Assembly: GCA_963784805.1 (NCBI GenBank) | Contig: CAWASR010000006.1 | Coordinates: 1-64,000, forward strand | Source: Roseiarcus sp963784805 | GTDB taxonomy: Bacteria; Pseudomonadota; Alphaproteobacteria; Rhizobiales; Beijerinckiaceae | Direction of reading: 5' to 3' | DNA: 64,000 nt | Shown here: positions 1 to 8,297 of the stretch, piece by piece | Position numbering within the stretch: position 1 is the first letter of the stretch | How the letters are laid out: every line of letters starts with the position of its first letter | The notes under the pieces: generated by a model | Told to the model about the DNA's origin: nothing | The model's database searches: none | Seen by the model: the letters and a program-made list of their open reading frames with translations, nothing else | Translations under genes and position numbers: made by a program

Positions 1-33
1 GGTAGACGGCGCCCTGCGGCCTACGCCGCATGC

Positions 34-243
34 TTACGGGAAAGGCTCGATGCGAGTGTGTTCGAAGGCATAGAGCAATCGCCCCACCGTGCAGACGTAG
101 TCTACTCGCCGCAGCGGGTCTGGGTCAGAGTTCTTGCGGTCGTCCGGCGACCAGCCATCATTCCCGCGAAGGGCGTAGTCGCGCGTTTCGATGAACCGGA
201 GAACGGCGTCGAGCGCCTTGCCCTCACTGTTCGAGTCAGCCAT
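34..243 (-). pseudogene. Truncated hypothetical protein, third gene of a small operon
   Basis: A 69-codon reading frame starts at an ATG that overlaps the stop of the preceding gene (ATGGCTGA), which suggests translational coupling. The protein is acidic and polar, with a segment reading VDYVCTVG then YAFEHT followed by IEPF. From memory, rhizobial hypothetical proteins with this segment continue well beyond it, whereas here a TAA follows two codons later. I therefore read it as the 5' remnant of a longer gene cut off at position 34. Function is unknown. The alternative is a genuine short protein. Confidence 0.4.
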
Positions 244-457
244 CGACTCTGCCGCCCCGCCCCGCGATCCACAGGATGACATCGCTGTAGCTCTCGCCCG
301 GTGCTCGCATCGCGCCCAGCCGGTCGACCATCGCGGCCTCCAGCCAGACGCACCGCTCGCCGCGCTCGTTGGGCTCGGACTCGTAGCCGGCGCTGCCAAG
401 CGGGAGCGTCGAGGCGATGGCCTCGAACGCCTCGGCGTTGATGGCGATCTTTATCAT
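236..457 (-). CDS. Small hypothetical protein, paralogous to its upstream neighbour
   Basis: This 73-residue protein begins MIKIAI and ends in a helix-like stretch (GESYSDVILWIAGRG). The same layout is seen in the N-terminal 70 residues of the neighbouring gene at 489-1032: an (I)xIAI strand, an A-F/Y-x-A helix, a conserved aromatic strand (VWL versus VFL), then an S-Y/R-S-x-x-I-L helix. The two are probably diverged copies of one small domain. The ATG at 457 was chosen because the paralogy starts there, although an upstream ATG at 481 is in frame. The short strand plus two helices resembles antitoxin or ribbon-helix-helix folds, but that is inference. The next gene overlaps its stop. Confidence 0.6.
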   Translation of the reverse strand: MIKIAINAEAFEAIASTLPLGSAGYESEPNERGERCVWLEAAMVDRLGAMRAPGESYSDVILWIAGRGGRVDG

Positions 458-488
458 GGCCGCATTTCGCGCGGCCTCCACGCGCTCG

Positions 489-1032
489 TCATTTGAAGCT
501 GCGGCGCTTCGGCCGTATCCACCCTTTCCTGATATCTTCGCTCTTGCGGCGGCGCTGTTCCCAGTGGGCGCGGCCCGGCGTCACCAAGGCCTGATCGATG
601 ACAGCGTCCACCTCCAACGCGTAGTCGAGCGCCGTACCTCTCGTAAAGCCGTGGCTCCTCTTTGAGACAGTGTGCGACGAACGCCCGGAAATCGCGCTCG
701 CGCTCCTCGGCGTATTGGACCTTCCGCTTCCATTCCGGCGGGTCGTTCAGGAGGTCGTGGAAGTCGCTCATGAGCTCTTGCAGCATGCTTACGTCCCACG
801 GGTCGCGGAGCTCGGCGAGGCGCAGAATAGTTCTGCTCAATTCTCCGGCGTAGATTTTGGCAATTTCCTCAAGCCGGGCGACGGTCGTTTGGTCCAGAAA
901 GACGTAAAGCTCTCCGCTCGGGTTCGCTTGCGGCTTCCCCTTGGGCTTCTCGTCCACGGAAGCGACGAGCGCGGCATAGGCTTTCTCGGTGATGGCGATG
1001 CGGATCAGGTTGTCGTTGTGGGGCTTGGACAT
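489..1032 (-). pseudogene. Hypothetical protein with a frameshift near its C terminus
   Basis: The gene starts at ATG 1032 (MSKPHNDN) and reads cleanly for about 130 residues: a small N-terminal domain shared with the next gene, then a charged helical part containing EWKRK and EERERDF. Near 640 the frame changes. The downstream sequence of the same frame is atypical (poly-G/R), whereas the shifted frame gives a coherent, acidic-then-basic tail (ALDYALEVDAVIDQ, later AHWEQRRRKSEDIR) ending at a TGA at 489-491. One inserted base (or two deleted) in the TACGGCGCTC stretch restores continuity. The uncorrected frame runs on to 454. It is the first gene of a three-gene minus-strand operon of unknown function. 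Confidence 0.6.
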
Positions 1033-1180
1033 GGCGCTCTCGGTCGTGCGCCTCGGTCAGGGGCAGGCGCGGGAAGCCGGGACCGAGAGCTCCGGCGTGT
1101 CGGGGATCAGCCTATCCCGCGCCGAGACAAGGTATATCACAGTTCGCGTCGCCAAGATGTGGACGCCGGGACCGCCATTG

Positions 1181-1474
1181 TCAGCCTCCCGCCGCCCGGA
1201 AGGCGAAATAGGCCTTGAGCGCCGCCAGATAGGCCGGGCGCGATGCGGCGATGTCGCGGCGCTTGCCGTTTTCCTGCCGACGCGTGGATTCCTCGGGGGT
1301 GACGCGCTCGATGTAGAAGGTCATCAGGTAGAACGCGTCCTGATCGTAGGCGGCGTCGAGGTCGCCCAAGTCGGCGTCGAGGGCTACGGCGTCGCCCAGC
1401 ACCACTTGCAGGGTCGAGTCCGACCATTGCGGATTGTGGGAAGGCAGCCATGCCTTGAAGGCGTCGCGCTTCAT
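1181..1474 (-). CDS. Hypothetical protein, about 97 aa
   Basis: This is an acidic soluble protein starting MKRDAFKAWL. The ATG at 1474 was chosen over an upstream in-frame start at 1498 because AAGGAGAACC sits just ahead of it. The sequence has a helical N terminus, an acidic middle (DADLGDLDAAYDQD) and a C-terminal helix (ALKAYFAFRAAGG). The overall look resembles the roughly 90-residue helical modules found at the N terminus of some McrB/HNH restriction proteins, but that is only an impression. It stands alone between two minus-strand accessory genes. No function can be assigned. Confidence 0.5.
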   Translation of the reverse strand: MKRDAFKAWLPSHNPQWSDSTLQVVLGDAVALDADLGDLDAAYDQDAFYLMTFYIERVTPEESTRRQENGKRRDIAASRPAYLAALKAYFAFRAAGG

Positions 1475-1587
1475 CGGGTTGGTTCTCCTTTGTGTCATCG
1501 TCCCGCCGGGGAGACAGGATTCCAGGTTCTCAGCGTTCCGCCCGGGTCTGGTTGCGCTTCGTCCTTAAGGGCCCCCTAGCCACTACC

Positions 1588-2106
1588 TCACGGTGGCGCG
1601 CAGTCCAAAGTCCTTTTCTCCATTGGTATGCTTGAGCAGTCTTTCCCGGGGGGCGCTGCTGTTGTTGAACTTGAGAGAACCCGCTCGTTCGCAATTCTAT
1701 CCAACAGTACGGCCATTCCAATGACGAAGGCGGCGCTTAGCACAACTGCGACAACCGCGATCGGCCATTGAATGTGTCGTCGTTCAGGAACGCTGACGCC
1801 GCTCGCTGCGAGCACGTATTCGATCTCGCGCCGTTGGTTGCGCCGAGTATTGCCGGTTAGCGACCAGACGAGGGCGATGAACCAGAGCAAGCCCGCGAAC
1901 GGCATGACGAACGGCATGAGAAAAATGCCGCCGAGAAGGGCGAAGAAAAGGTTCGCCACGAGGGCCACGAGGTTCGCCACGATGCCCACGGCGGCGATGA
2001 CGTTGACGAGCCCAATTGCAAGCGCCGATCTGTGGCCACGCACGATGGCAGTGAGCGTCGGCATGAATGCGATTGCGACGATAAGGCTGATTGTCTCAGT
2101 GTTCAT
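1588..2106 (-). CDS. Superinfection-immunity-like membrane protein
   Basis: This 172-residue inner-membrane protein has about four hydrophobic segments. Three lie in the N-terminal 85 residues (MNTETISLIVAIAF, then AIGLVNVIAAVGIVANLVAL, then LFFALLGGIFLMPF) and one near residues 115-135. The H-x-x-x-A-I-x-x-x-N pattern followed by paired transmembrane helices is reminiscent of the T4 Imm-like superinfection immunity family, whose members block phage DNA injection. The family call is made by eye and is weak. The C-terminal 35 residues are polar. It lies in an accessory stretch with truncated genes, consistent with a horizontally moving defence-type gene. Confidence 0.4.
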   Translation of the reverse strand: MNTETISLIVAIAFMPTLTAIVRGHRSALAIGLVNVIAAVGIVANLVALVANLFFALLGGIFLMPFVMPFAGLLWFIALVWSLTGNTRRNQRREIEYVLAASGVSVPERRHIQWPIAVVAVVLSAAFVIGMAVLLDRIANERVLSSSTTAAPPGKDCSSIPMEKRTLDCAPP

Positions 2107-2181
2107 TCAAATATCAATGTTAGTGGGTGCAAAGGCGGGGCGCGTTGATCGGACTCTTGCCCTTGGCGCACCACTCACGTT

Positions 2182-2340
2182 TTATGCGGGTTCGGCAAGC
2201 TCCCTGCACAACGCCTTCCGCTTATCTTGACCCCAGAGCCACCGGTCGCAGTCGCGAAGGCTCAGCCCTTGTGGCGCGGCGTCTCGCACTGCGCTGATGA
2301 AGCGTTGATACTCTCCCCAAGTTTTGGGAGACCACTTCAT
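2182..2340 (-). CDS. Small ORF, 52 aa, possible remnant
   Basis: An ATG at 2340 opens a 52-codon frame (MKWSPKTWGEYQRF, later LSLRDCDRWLWGQ) ending at TAA 2182. Composition is protein-like: a tryptophan- and arginine-rich helix with an SLRDxDRxLW pattern. From memory this pattern occurs at the C terminus of longer bacterial hypothetical proteins. An AGGAGGG motif lies about 17 nt upstream, too far for a good ribosome site, and a stop codon sits two codons before the ATG. It is either a short gene or the 3' remnant of a larger one. Confidence 0.4.
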   Translation of the reverse strand: MKWSPKTWGEYQRFISAVRDAAPQGLSLRDCDRWLWGQDKRKALCRELAEPA

Positions 2341-2731
2341 ATATTACGGTGACGCGCCCTCCTTTACCTTTTTGCGCGCCATGCGATATTGTCCTATAGC
2401 TCGCCTCAACCGCGTCGTCACCCCGCGTCAAGCAGGGATGCAAGCCCAAGGGCGATGTCGCAGGCGCCGAGGTAAAATGGTAAAGACGGGCGTGTCACCG
2501 CACCCTTCCACCGCACCCTTATGCGCGCAGGATCGGTCCGAGGGCGGACTTTGCGTCTTGATTGTGAAATCGCCACAATTCGAGCGGAGCGTCGATGCGA
2601 CGCCCTTCCTGTGACGCGGCAACCGCTCCGACTGGTCCGACAGGCGGGAGTCAAAACTGAGGGACGCGACCGCCCGGGGCCGAGCAACAGGGCTGGAGTC
2701 GGCGTCAAGAACGGAAATGCGGGAGGAACCA
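2341..2731. other. Intergenic stretch without a supported gene
   Basis: About 390 bp separate the small minus-strand ORF from the DUF1326 gene. Reading frames here lack start signals and coding character. A short inverted repeat is visible around the GTCACCCCGCG motif near 2418, and the last 20 bp contain the GGGAGGA ribosome-binding site of the next gene. Confidence 0.4.
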
Positions 2732-3358
2732 ATGGCGACGGCAAAGAAGTGGCGTCTTTCGGGCGACTATTTTGAAAACTGCAATTGCGATGTGGTCTGC
2801 CCGTGCCTTGTCTCAACGGCCGCGCCGTTCGCCGCGAGGCCGACCCAGGGTGAATGCAACGTGCCGCTGGTCTTCCATATCGACAAGGGCGATTACGACG
2901 GCGTCGCGCTCGACGGCCTGAACGCCGCAGTCGTGGCCCACACGCCGGGTCGAATGGCCGACGGCAACTGGACGCTTGCCGCCTATATCGACGAGCGCGC
3001 CGACGAGAAGCAGACCGCCGCGCTCGCAGCCATCTTCGGCGGCGGCGAGGGCGGCCCGATGGCGGCCTTCGCGCCATTGGTCGGAAAGCATCTGGGCGTG
3101 AAGAAGGTCCCGATCAAGTACAGCATCAACGGCAAAATCCGATCGGTCGAAATCCCCGACATCATGCATTTGGCGGTCGCGCCTGTCCCCAGCGCGCACC
3201 CAAGCGGCGAGACCTGGGCCGCGGCCGGTCATCCGGTTGCGCCCGACAAGCTCGCATTCGGCGTGGGCGGCGAGGGCAACTGGTTTGCCGATCACGGCAT
3301 GCGCTGGGACAATTCGGGCAAGAACGGCCATTACGCGCCGATCAACTGGTCGAACTGA
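2732..3358 (+). CDS. DUF1326 domain-containing protein
   Basis: This 208-residue cytosolic protein carries the DUF1326 N-terminal signature W-x-L-x-G-x-x-F-E-N-C-N-C-D-x-V-C-P-C, with four cysteines in eleven residues, suggesting metal binding. The body has G-D-Y-D-G-V and conserved NWSN-type C-terminal residues. The ATG at 2732 is preceded by GGGAGGA at good spacing, so it is preferred over the in-frame ATG at 2717. The next gene encodes a DUF2182 membrane protein 42 bp downstream. These two families are frequent neighbours and presumably act together. The biochemical role is unknown, and handling of a metal or thiol ligand is a guess. Confidence 0.85.
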   Translation: MATAKKWRLSGDYFENCNCDVVCPCLVSTAAPFAARPTQGECNVPLVFHIDKGDYDGVALDGLNAAVVAHTPGRMADGNWTLAAYIDERADEKQTAALAAIFGGGEGGPMAAFAPLVGKHLGVKKVPIKYSINGKIRSVEIPDIMHLAVAPVPSAHPSGETWAAAGHPVAPDKLAFGVGGEGNWFADHGMRWDNSGKNGHYAPINWSN

Positions 3359-3400
3359 CCGACACTGCGCCCCGGCGTCGGCTTATGCGAAGTGAGGGAC

Positions 3401-4207
3401 ATGTCCGACTGGGCGGTTGACCGCTTGCTGCTGCGCGACCGCTGGATTGTCGGCGGCTGCGTCGCGGCGATCGCCGTCCTCGCCTGGTTTTGGCTGTGGC
3501 GGGAGTGGGCGGCGATGGCGCCTGACACGTCCATGCCGGGCATGGAAATGCCGGGCGCGGCGATGGAGTCGCCATCGGACGCCGCGGCCTACCTGGCGAG
3601 CGCGTTCGTCATGTGGTTCATCATGATGATCGCAATGATGCTGCCCTCCGCCGCGCCGATGATCATGCTTTACGGCGGACTTGCGCGGCGCGCCCGCGAG
3701 GGACAAGCGGTCATGGCGCCGACGTCGATTTTCGCCGGCGCGTACCTGACCGTTTGGGGCGGTTTCTCGGCGCTGGCGGCTTTGGCTCAATGGCTGCTTG
3801 TGCGGTCGGGCGCGGTCTCCGAAATCAACCTCGCATTCGGCAATCAACGCGTCTGCGGCGCTCTCCTGATCGCGGCCGGCCTCTATCAGGCCACGCCGCT
3901 CAAGCGGGCATGTCTGCAGAACTGCCGTTCCCCAATGTCGTTTCTGATGCGATTTTGGCGGCCGGGCTGGGCGGGCGCAGCGCGCCTCGGGCTCGCGCAC
4001 GGGATCTATTGTCTGGGCTGCTGCGCGTTATTGATGGCGCTGCTGTTCGTTTTCGGCGTCATGAACCTTGTCTGGGTCGCCGCGCTGGCGCTGTTTGTTC
4101 TCGCCGAAAAGGTCTTGCCCATCGGGCCGCGGGTCGGCGTCGCAGCCGGCGTTGTCTCCGCGCTCATTGGGCTCGTTATGGTTGTAGGCGTACGGTTGCC
4201 CGCCTAA
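3401..4207 (+). CDS. DUF2182 integral membrane protein
   Basis: This 268-residue inner-membrane protein has about six transmembrane segments. A periplasmic methionine-rich loop near residues 45-60 (MPGMEMPGAAMES) follows the first segment, and M-x-x-A-M-M-L-P-S-A-A-P lies in the second, as in the DUF2182 (predicted metal-binding membrane protein) family. A cysteine cluster (CLGCC) occurs near residue 205. The ATG at 3401 follows GAGGG. A GTG at 3392 is also in frame. It probably forms an operon with the DUF1326 gene. Methionine-rich periplasmic loops often bind copper, but no experimental role is known to me. Confidence 0.85.
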   Translation: MSDWAVDRLLLRDRWIVGGCVAAIAVLAWFWLWREWAAMAPDTSMPGMEMPGAAMESPSDAAAYLASAFVMWFIMMIAMMLPSAAPMIMLYGGLARRAREGQAVMAPTSIFAGAYLTVWGGFSALAALAQWLLVRSGAVSEINLAFGNQRVCGALLIAAGLYQATPLKRACLQNCRSPMSFLMRFWRPGWAGAARLGLAHGIYCLGCCALLMALLFVFGVMNLVWVAALALFVLAEKVLPIGPRVGVAAGVVSALIGLVMVVGVRLPA

Positions 4208-4815
4208 GCGGGGGCCGGCGGAAACCGGAGCAATCGGGCTTCGAACGTTCCTCCACTTTCGCTTCTTCGGTCGACCAGAACCCAGAAGGTCTGCGCGTCT
4301 TGAAATCGACAAGGCCAATGGCCCGTTTGGTCGATTTGGACCGTTCGTAACGCCGCCGGCGGACGACCGCTCCTTGCCGCATTGGCGTCATCCCGTCGTC
4401 CTCGTACGGCGGCTGTCCCCCCTAGAACGGCCCTCTCAAGGGGCGCCAAGCGGTTGATCTTGACCACTTGTGCGTTTGGGATAACCGCAGATGGCGAACT
4501 CTCGCGGCGGAATGCGCGACGGCGATGCGACGGGCGTTCACCGCGGCGGAAATGGACAAAATTCTGGAGAAGGTCACTTAAGGCAGTGCATGAGGGCGGG
4601 CGGGCGCTTTGCCCGCCGGTCGCCTGCCGGAATGGTCTGAATCAAGTCGGGTCCCGGCGACGTTTTGCTCAACCCCCTGGCGCCTGCATTCGGCATGCGC
4701 CGCGCCAGTTCAAGATCCCGACGGGAATTGAGCAATAGCGCCGCCGCAACTCCCACGATACTCCCCGGATCAGGTGCGGGAAGGGTGGTGGCGAACGAGG
4801 GTTCAGCGCGACGCG
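4208..4815. other. Intergenic stretch of about 0.6 kb
   Basis: This lies between the DUF2182 gene (plus) and an HdeA-like gene (minus), whose 3' ends converge. Several frames are open on both strands, but none has a ribosome site, domain or coding-like composition. I see no RNA gene or strong hairpin. It may hold decayed DNA. Confidence 0.4.
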
Positions 4816-5211
4816 CTATTGCTTGCCGGCTTTCACCTCTTTGACGAAGTTTGCGACCGCGTCGACGACCTTCTTGTCCGGATTGGCTTTACAGTAGACG
4901 ATGACCTGATGGATGCCTTCCTTGACCCGGGTCGGGTTGATGGAATGTCTCTTCAGGTGCCCATTGTACCAGCCGCTGTACCAGACGCCGAGGAAATTGG
5001 CGTCCTCCTGGAAGGTGTTGGCGAGCTGGGCGCAGGTCAGCGTCCTGACGTTCAGATAGCCCTTGGCGTCGGCGTAGGTTTTCAGTTCGACTTGGGCCTG
5101 CGAAGCCGACGCCGATGCGGCCAGCGCCGCTCCCGCGATGCAAAGGACGCTCAAGGCCCGGCCGCGCGCGACCAGGAACTCCCAGCCAATTCTCTTGTTC
5201 CACTTGACCAT
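4816..5211 (-). CDS. HdeA/HdeB-family periplasmic protein, copy 1
   Basis: This 131-residue exported protein has a hydrophobic signal segment near residues 18-38 ending ASQAQ. The mature domain matches the HdeA family: one cysteine in LTCAQL, the W-x-S-G-W-Y-N-G core, and a second cysteine in VIVYCKANP, the pair expected to form the HdeA disulfide. HdeA proteins are acid-activated periplasmic chaperones in enterobacteria. In alphaproteobacteria the family is widespread but less studied. The N terminus is about 20 residues longer than in copy 2, so the true start may be internal. A second paralog lies 165 bp upstream in the same orientation. Confidence 0.85.
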   Translation of the reverse strand: MVKWNKRIGWEFLVARGRALSVLCIAGAALAASASASQAQVELKTYADAKGYLNVRTLTCAQLANTFQEDANFLGVWYSGWYNGHLKRHSINPTRVKEGIHQVIVYCKANPDKKVVDAVANFVKEVKAGKQ

Positions 5212-5376
5212 GATCTTCTTACTCCCTGATTCCGAAACCGAATTGCCTCATCGGCGCCGAAGCGTTCTCCGCCAGCGCGCGAAGCCCATCCGTTGTCTGC
5301 AGGCCGTCACGCCGCCGGGGGCGCCGAGCGATCGGGGCGGCGGCCGGTTCATCGCCGAACGCGGTCGAGGAAATCG

Positions 5377-5736
5377 CTATTGCTCGTCCTTGACCTTGAT
5401 GCCCTCTTCCTTGCGCAACTGCTTGATCAGCACGTCCATCGCGGTGATGACTTTCTTTTCCGGATGAGCCTTGCAATAGACGATGACCCGATGCTCGAGC
5501 TCCTTGGCGCGGTCGACCTTCATCTTGCTGAAGTTCGCCAGGCCGTTGTACCAGCCGCTGTACCAGACGGTCATGAAGTCGGCGTCTTCCTGGAAGGTGT
5601 TGGCGAGTTGGGCGCAGGTCAGCTTCTGGACGTCGATATTGCCTTTGGCGTCGGCGTAGCTGTTCAATTCGACCTGGGCCTGCGCCGCGGCCGGCGCCAG
5701 CATCAAAATCCCCGCGATCAGTCCGAGCTTTTTCAT
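5377..5736 (-). CDS. HdeA/HdeB-family periplasmic protein, copy 2
   Basis: This is a 119-residue exported protein. The ATG at 5736 gives a canonical signal peptide (MKKLGLIAGILMLAPAAAQA). The mature part is collinear with copy 1 (shared AQVEL, SYADAKG, LTCAQLANTFQEDA, VWYSGWYNG, VIVYCKA) with the same two cysteines. It ends in a lysine-rich tail (KQLRKEEGIKVKDEQ) that copy 1 lacks. The pair arose by tandem duplication. A periplasmic acid- or envelope-stress role is inferred from the family. Confidence 0.88.
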   Translation of the reverse strand: MKKLGLIAGILMLAPAAAQAQVELNSYADAKGNIDVQKLTCAQLANTFQEDADFMTVWYSGWYNGLANFSKMKVDRAKELEHRVIVYCKAHPEKKVITAMDVLIKQLRKEEGIKVKDEQ

Positions 5737-5875
5737 CCTTAGGCGCCTCCGATTCCGTTGTCTCCGGTTCCGCATAGCCGAGTGTCGGCGGCGCCGCAAC
5801 GGCAACTCGCGGGCGATCGGCGAAACCCACAGTTTTCCGCAATGCGCAGCGGGCGCTTTCGCGTCATGGTCGCCG

Positions 5876-6637
5876 CTATGTGCGAGACCGCCCTCTCTTC
5901 CCCGCAGGCTCGTGATCGAGCTCCGGGTAATGCCTGAAAATACCGGACTGGCTGAAGCGGAGGCGGCGTTCGGAGGCGAGATAGCGCGAAACGTTCGGGC
6001 GCTCGGCGACTTGGGCGGCAAGCGCGCCGAGCGCCGGATAGCGCTTTTCCGCGCCCGCGAACGCGCGCGGGAAGGCGTAGTTCAGGCCCGCCCAGACCTG
6101 GAACAGCGACAGGTCGACGGCGGTGAGGGCGTCGCCGACCGCGTGCGCCGGACCTGACGGGTTCCCCTCGAGCGCGCGCTCGAAATAGCCCAGGTATTTT
6201 GGCGCGCGATGGGTCAGGAAGGCGGAAGAGCGCGCCTTGGCCTCGGACTTCTGGTCCTCATAGTATCGCCCGGTCGAAATCGGGTGATGGGTATCGTGAA
6301 TTTCCGCCACGAGGTCGGTGACGGTGAGCTGCAACCCGTGCGCATAGAGGCGCAAGACCTCGCCCTTGGGCGCGAGTCCGAGCCTGGGCGCGAGGTAGAG
6401 GAGAATATTCGCCACATGCGAGACGACGACATCGCCATCACGCAGGAAAGGCGGCGCGAAAGGTGTAAGCGGGTGGACGCCGCCATCGAGCATCGCCGTC
6501 AGCGCCCTGACGCCCCCGCCGTTCTTCGACGTCTCGCGCGCGACGTCGATATAGGCCGCGCCCGCCTCTTCGAGCGCGAGGCGGACAAACTCGCCCCGCC
6601 CCTGGATGCCCGGCCAATAATAGAGTTCATACGCCAT
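5876..6637 (-). CDS. Glutathione S-transferase family protein
   Basis: This 253-residue cytosolic protein has an N-terminal thioredoxin-like domain (YELYYWPGIQGRGEFVRL, with a tyrosine near the usual catalytic position and R-G-x-x-x-R-L-A-L-E typical of sigma/mu-like GSTs). The V-V-S-H-V-A-N-I-L-L-Y-L substrate-binding segment follows, with histidine and alanine where Q-S is more usual, and then an all-helical C-terminal domain. The start at ATG 6637 is supported by AAGGGAGA upstream. It conjugates or binds glutathione. The substrate is unknown. The gene is followed, after 140 bp, by the HdeA-like pair. Confidence 0.8.
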   Translation of the reverse strand: MAYELYYWPGIQGRGEFVRLALEEAGAAYIDVARETSKNGGGVRALTAMLDGGVHPLTPFAPPFLRDGDVVVSHVANILLYLAPRLGLAPKGEVLRLYAHGLQLTVTDLVAEIHDTHHPISTGRYYEDQKSEAKARSSAFLTHRAPKYLGYFERALEGNPSGPAHAVGDALTAVDLSLFQVWAGLNYAFPRAFAGAEKRYPALGALAAQVAERPNVSRYLASERRLRFSQSGIFRHYPELDHEPAGKRGRSRT

Positions 6638-6683
6638 CCGCGTCTCCCTTTGATCCCTTCTCCCGCTCGCGGGAGGAGGACGC

Positions 6684-7076
6684 TCACGTCGGCGGCCGCA
6701 TGCGGTCGGCGGCCTTGACGTAGCGGCGGGCGTAATCGAGCAATTCGCCGTCGGTCGGATGGTCGCTCGACTCGACCCCTTCGATATGGGCCTTGATCGC
6801 GGGATGCCTCTCGGCGATGAATTTGGCGAACTCGTGCTTTTCGCCCCCCGGGCCGACAATGAGAATCGCGCCGGCGTCGGCGATCGCCTTCGCCGCCTGT
6901 TCGAAAAACGCGCGATCCTCGGCGATCCGATGGCCGGTGCGCTTCTGGCCGTGGTGAATGTCTCTTACCGCGTGATCCGGGCGGATGACGGTCTTGTCCG
7001 CGTCCTCGACGTTGAAGTGAAAGATGCGCGCCTGTTTGTGATCGATCCACACGACGGCGTGAAAATGGCCGGGCAT
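6684..7076 (-). CDS. Host-attachment/'translational machinery'-type small protein
   Basis: This is a 130-residue soluble protein starting MPGHFHAVVWIDH at ATG 7076, with a GAAGGGAA ribosome site. It has the features of the family annotated either as 'translational machinery protein' or 'protein required for attachment to host cells': V-V-W-I-D-H-x-x-A-R-I-F at the start, G-A-I-L-I-V-G-P-G in the middle and H-P-T-D-G-E-L-L-D-Y-A-R-x-Y at the end. The fold is related to the eRF1/Pelota central domain. Biochemical activity is not established. It is transcribed divergently from the pseudouridine synthase and lies 46 bp upstream of the GST gene. Confidence 0.75.
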   Translation of the reverse strand: MPGHFHAVVWIDHKQARIFHFNVEDADKTVIRPDHAVRDIHHGQKRTGHRIAEDRAFFEQAAKAIADAGAILIVGPGGEKHEFAKFIAERHPAIKAHIEGVESSDHPTDGELLDYARRYVKAADRMRPPT

Positions 7077-7184
7077 GAGAAATTCCCTTCGAAAGTTGCG
7101 CTCGCTCTCCGGTGGATCGCCGCTCGCGTCAGCGAACGCGGTCGTCGCCCCGTCCCGCCCTATCGCGCTCCGGGCGGCTGCGCT

Positions 7185-8297
7185 ATGAGGCGCGACATGG
7201 GCAAAAATGGCAAGCCGGTCGGCGACCCCGGCGTGGCGACCGCGCCCGACAGGGTCGTCGTCTACGCCATCGGCGAGGATGAGGCGGGGATGCGGCTCGA
7301 CCGCTGGTTCCGGCGCCGCTTTCCCGACCTTCCGCAGTCGCACCTGATGAAGATCGTCCGCAGGGGGGAGGTGAGGGTCGACGGGAAGCGCGCCGACGTC
7401 TCGACCCGGCTGGAGGCTGGTCAGAGCGTGCGCGCGCCGCCCTTGAGGCTCCCCAGCGGGGGGACGGCGCCGGCGGTCAGGCGCGCGAACCCGGAGGACC
7501 TCGAGGCGATACGGGCGATGGTCCTGTTCGAGGACCGCGACGTGATCGTGCTCAACAAGCCCTATGGCTTGGCGGTGCAGGGCGGGTCGGGCACCAAGCG
7601 CCATATCGACGGCATGCTGGAGGCGCTCGCCGACCGGAGCGGCGAGCGGCCGGTTCTGGTTCATCGTCTCGATCGCGACACCTCGGGCGTGCTGCTGGTG
7701 GCGAAGTCGCGCAAGATCGCGGCCGATCTCGGCGAGGTCTTCCGCTCGCGCCGGGCGCGCAAGATCTATTGGGCGCTGGTCGAAGGCGTGCCTAAGCCCG
7801 CGCAAGGGCGGATCTCGATGTTTCTCGCCAAGGGCGAAGGCATGGGCGACGAACGAGCCAGGCGGCCGGGCAGGGCGGACATCGAGCGGATGCGGGTCGC
7901 CAGGCACGGAGACCCGGAGGCGCAGCATTCGCTGACCTACTACGCCGTCGTCGACAAAGTCGCGCCGCGTCTGGCCTGGCTGTCGATGCGCCCGATCACC
8001 GGCCGCACCCATCAGCTGCGCGCCCATTGCGAGGCGATCGGTCATCCGATCGTCGGCGACCCGAAATACAATCGGAAGGCGCCGAACGACCCCGCGCGCA
8101 ACGATCCCCTGCGCGCCGTTCCGTCAGGCCTCGAGCCCAAGTTGCATCTGCTGGCGCGGCGGCTGGTGCTGCCGCATCCGCGCGGCGGCGTCATCGACGT
8201 GACCGCGCCGCTGCCGGAACATATGAAAAAAAGCTTCGAGATGTTCGGTTTCCACTCCGCTGAGCGCGACCCGATCGAGGACGCGCCCGATGTGTGA
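7185..8297 (+). CDS. RluA-family 23S rRNA pseudouridine synthase (RluC/RluD-like)
   Basis: This 370-residue enzyme isomerises specific uridines in 23S rRNA. It has an N-terminal S4 RNA-binding domain (residues about 35-90: G-M-R-L-D-R-W-F...L-M-K-I-V-R-R-G-E-V-R-V-D-G) and a catalytic domain with the H-R-L-D-R-D-T-S-G motif containing the catalytic aspartate, followed by R-P-I-T-G-R-T-H-Q-L-R-A-H. Two candidate starts, ATG 7185 and 7197, differ by four codons. The stop overlaps the ATP12 gene by 8 bp, so they form an operon. Which uridines it modifies cannot be read from sequence. RluC-type is the most common match for this layout. Confidence 0.9.
   Translation: MRRDMGKNGKPVGDPGVATAPDRVVVYAIGEDEAGMRLDRWFRRRFPDLPQSHLMKIVRRGEVRVDGKRADVSTRLEAGQSVRAPPLRLPSGGTAPAVRRANPEDLEAIRAMVLFEDRDVIVLNKPYGLAVQGGSGTKRHIDGMLEALADRSGERPVLVHRLDRDTSGVLLVAKSRKIAADLGEVFRSRRARKIYWALVEGVPKPAQGRISMFLAKGEGMGDERARRPGRADIERMRVARHGDPEAQHSLTYYAVVDKVAPRLAWLSMRPITGRTHQLRAHCEAIGHPIVGDPKYNRKAPNDPARNDPLRAVPSGLEPKLHLLARRLVLPHPRGGVIDVTAPLPEHMKKSFEMFGFHSAERDPIEDAPDV

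Noticed and set aside
4574..4756. 60-codon minus-strand frame
   Set aside because: Weak ribosome site and no recognisable features. It could be chance in GC-rich DNA.
6684..8045. 453-codon minus-strand frame over the rRNA pseudouridine synthase
   Set aside because: Only its last 130 codons (from ATG 7076) are a real gene. The rest is the antisense of the rlu gene.
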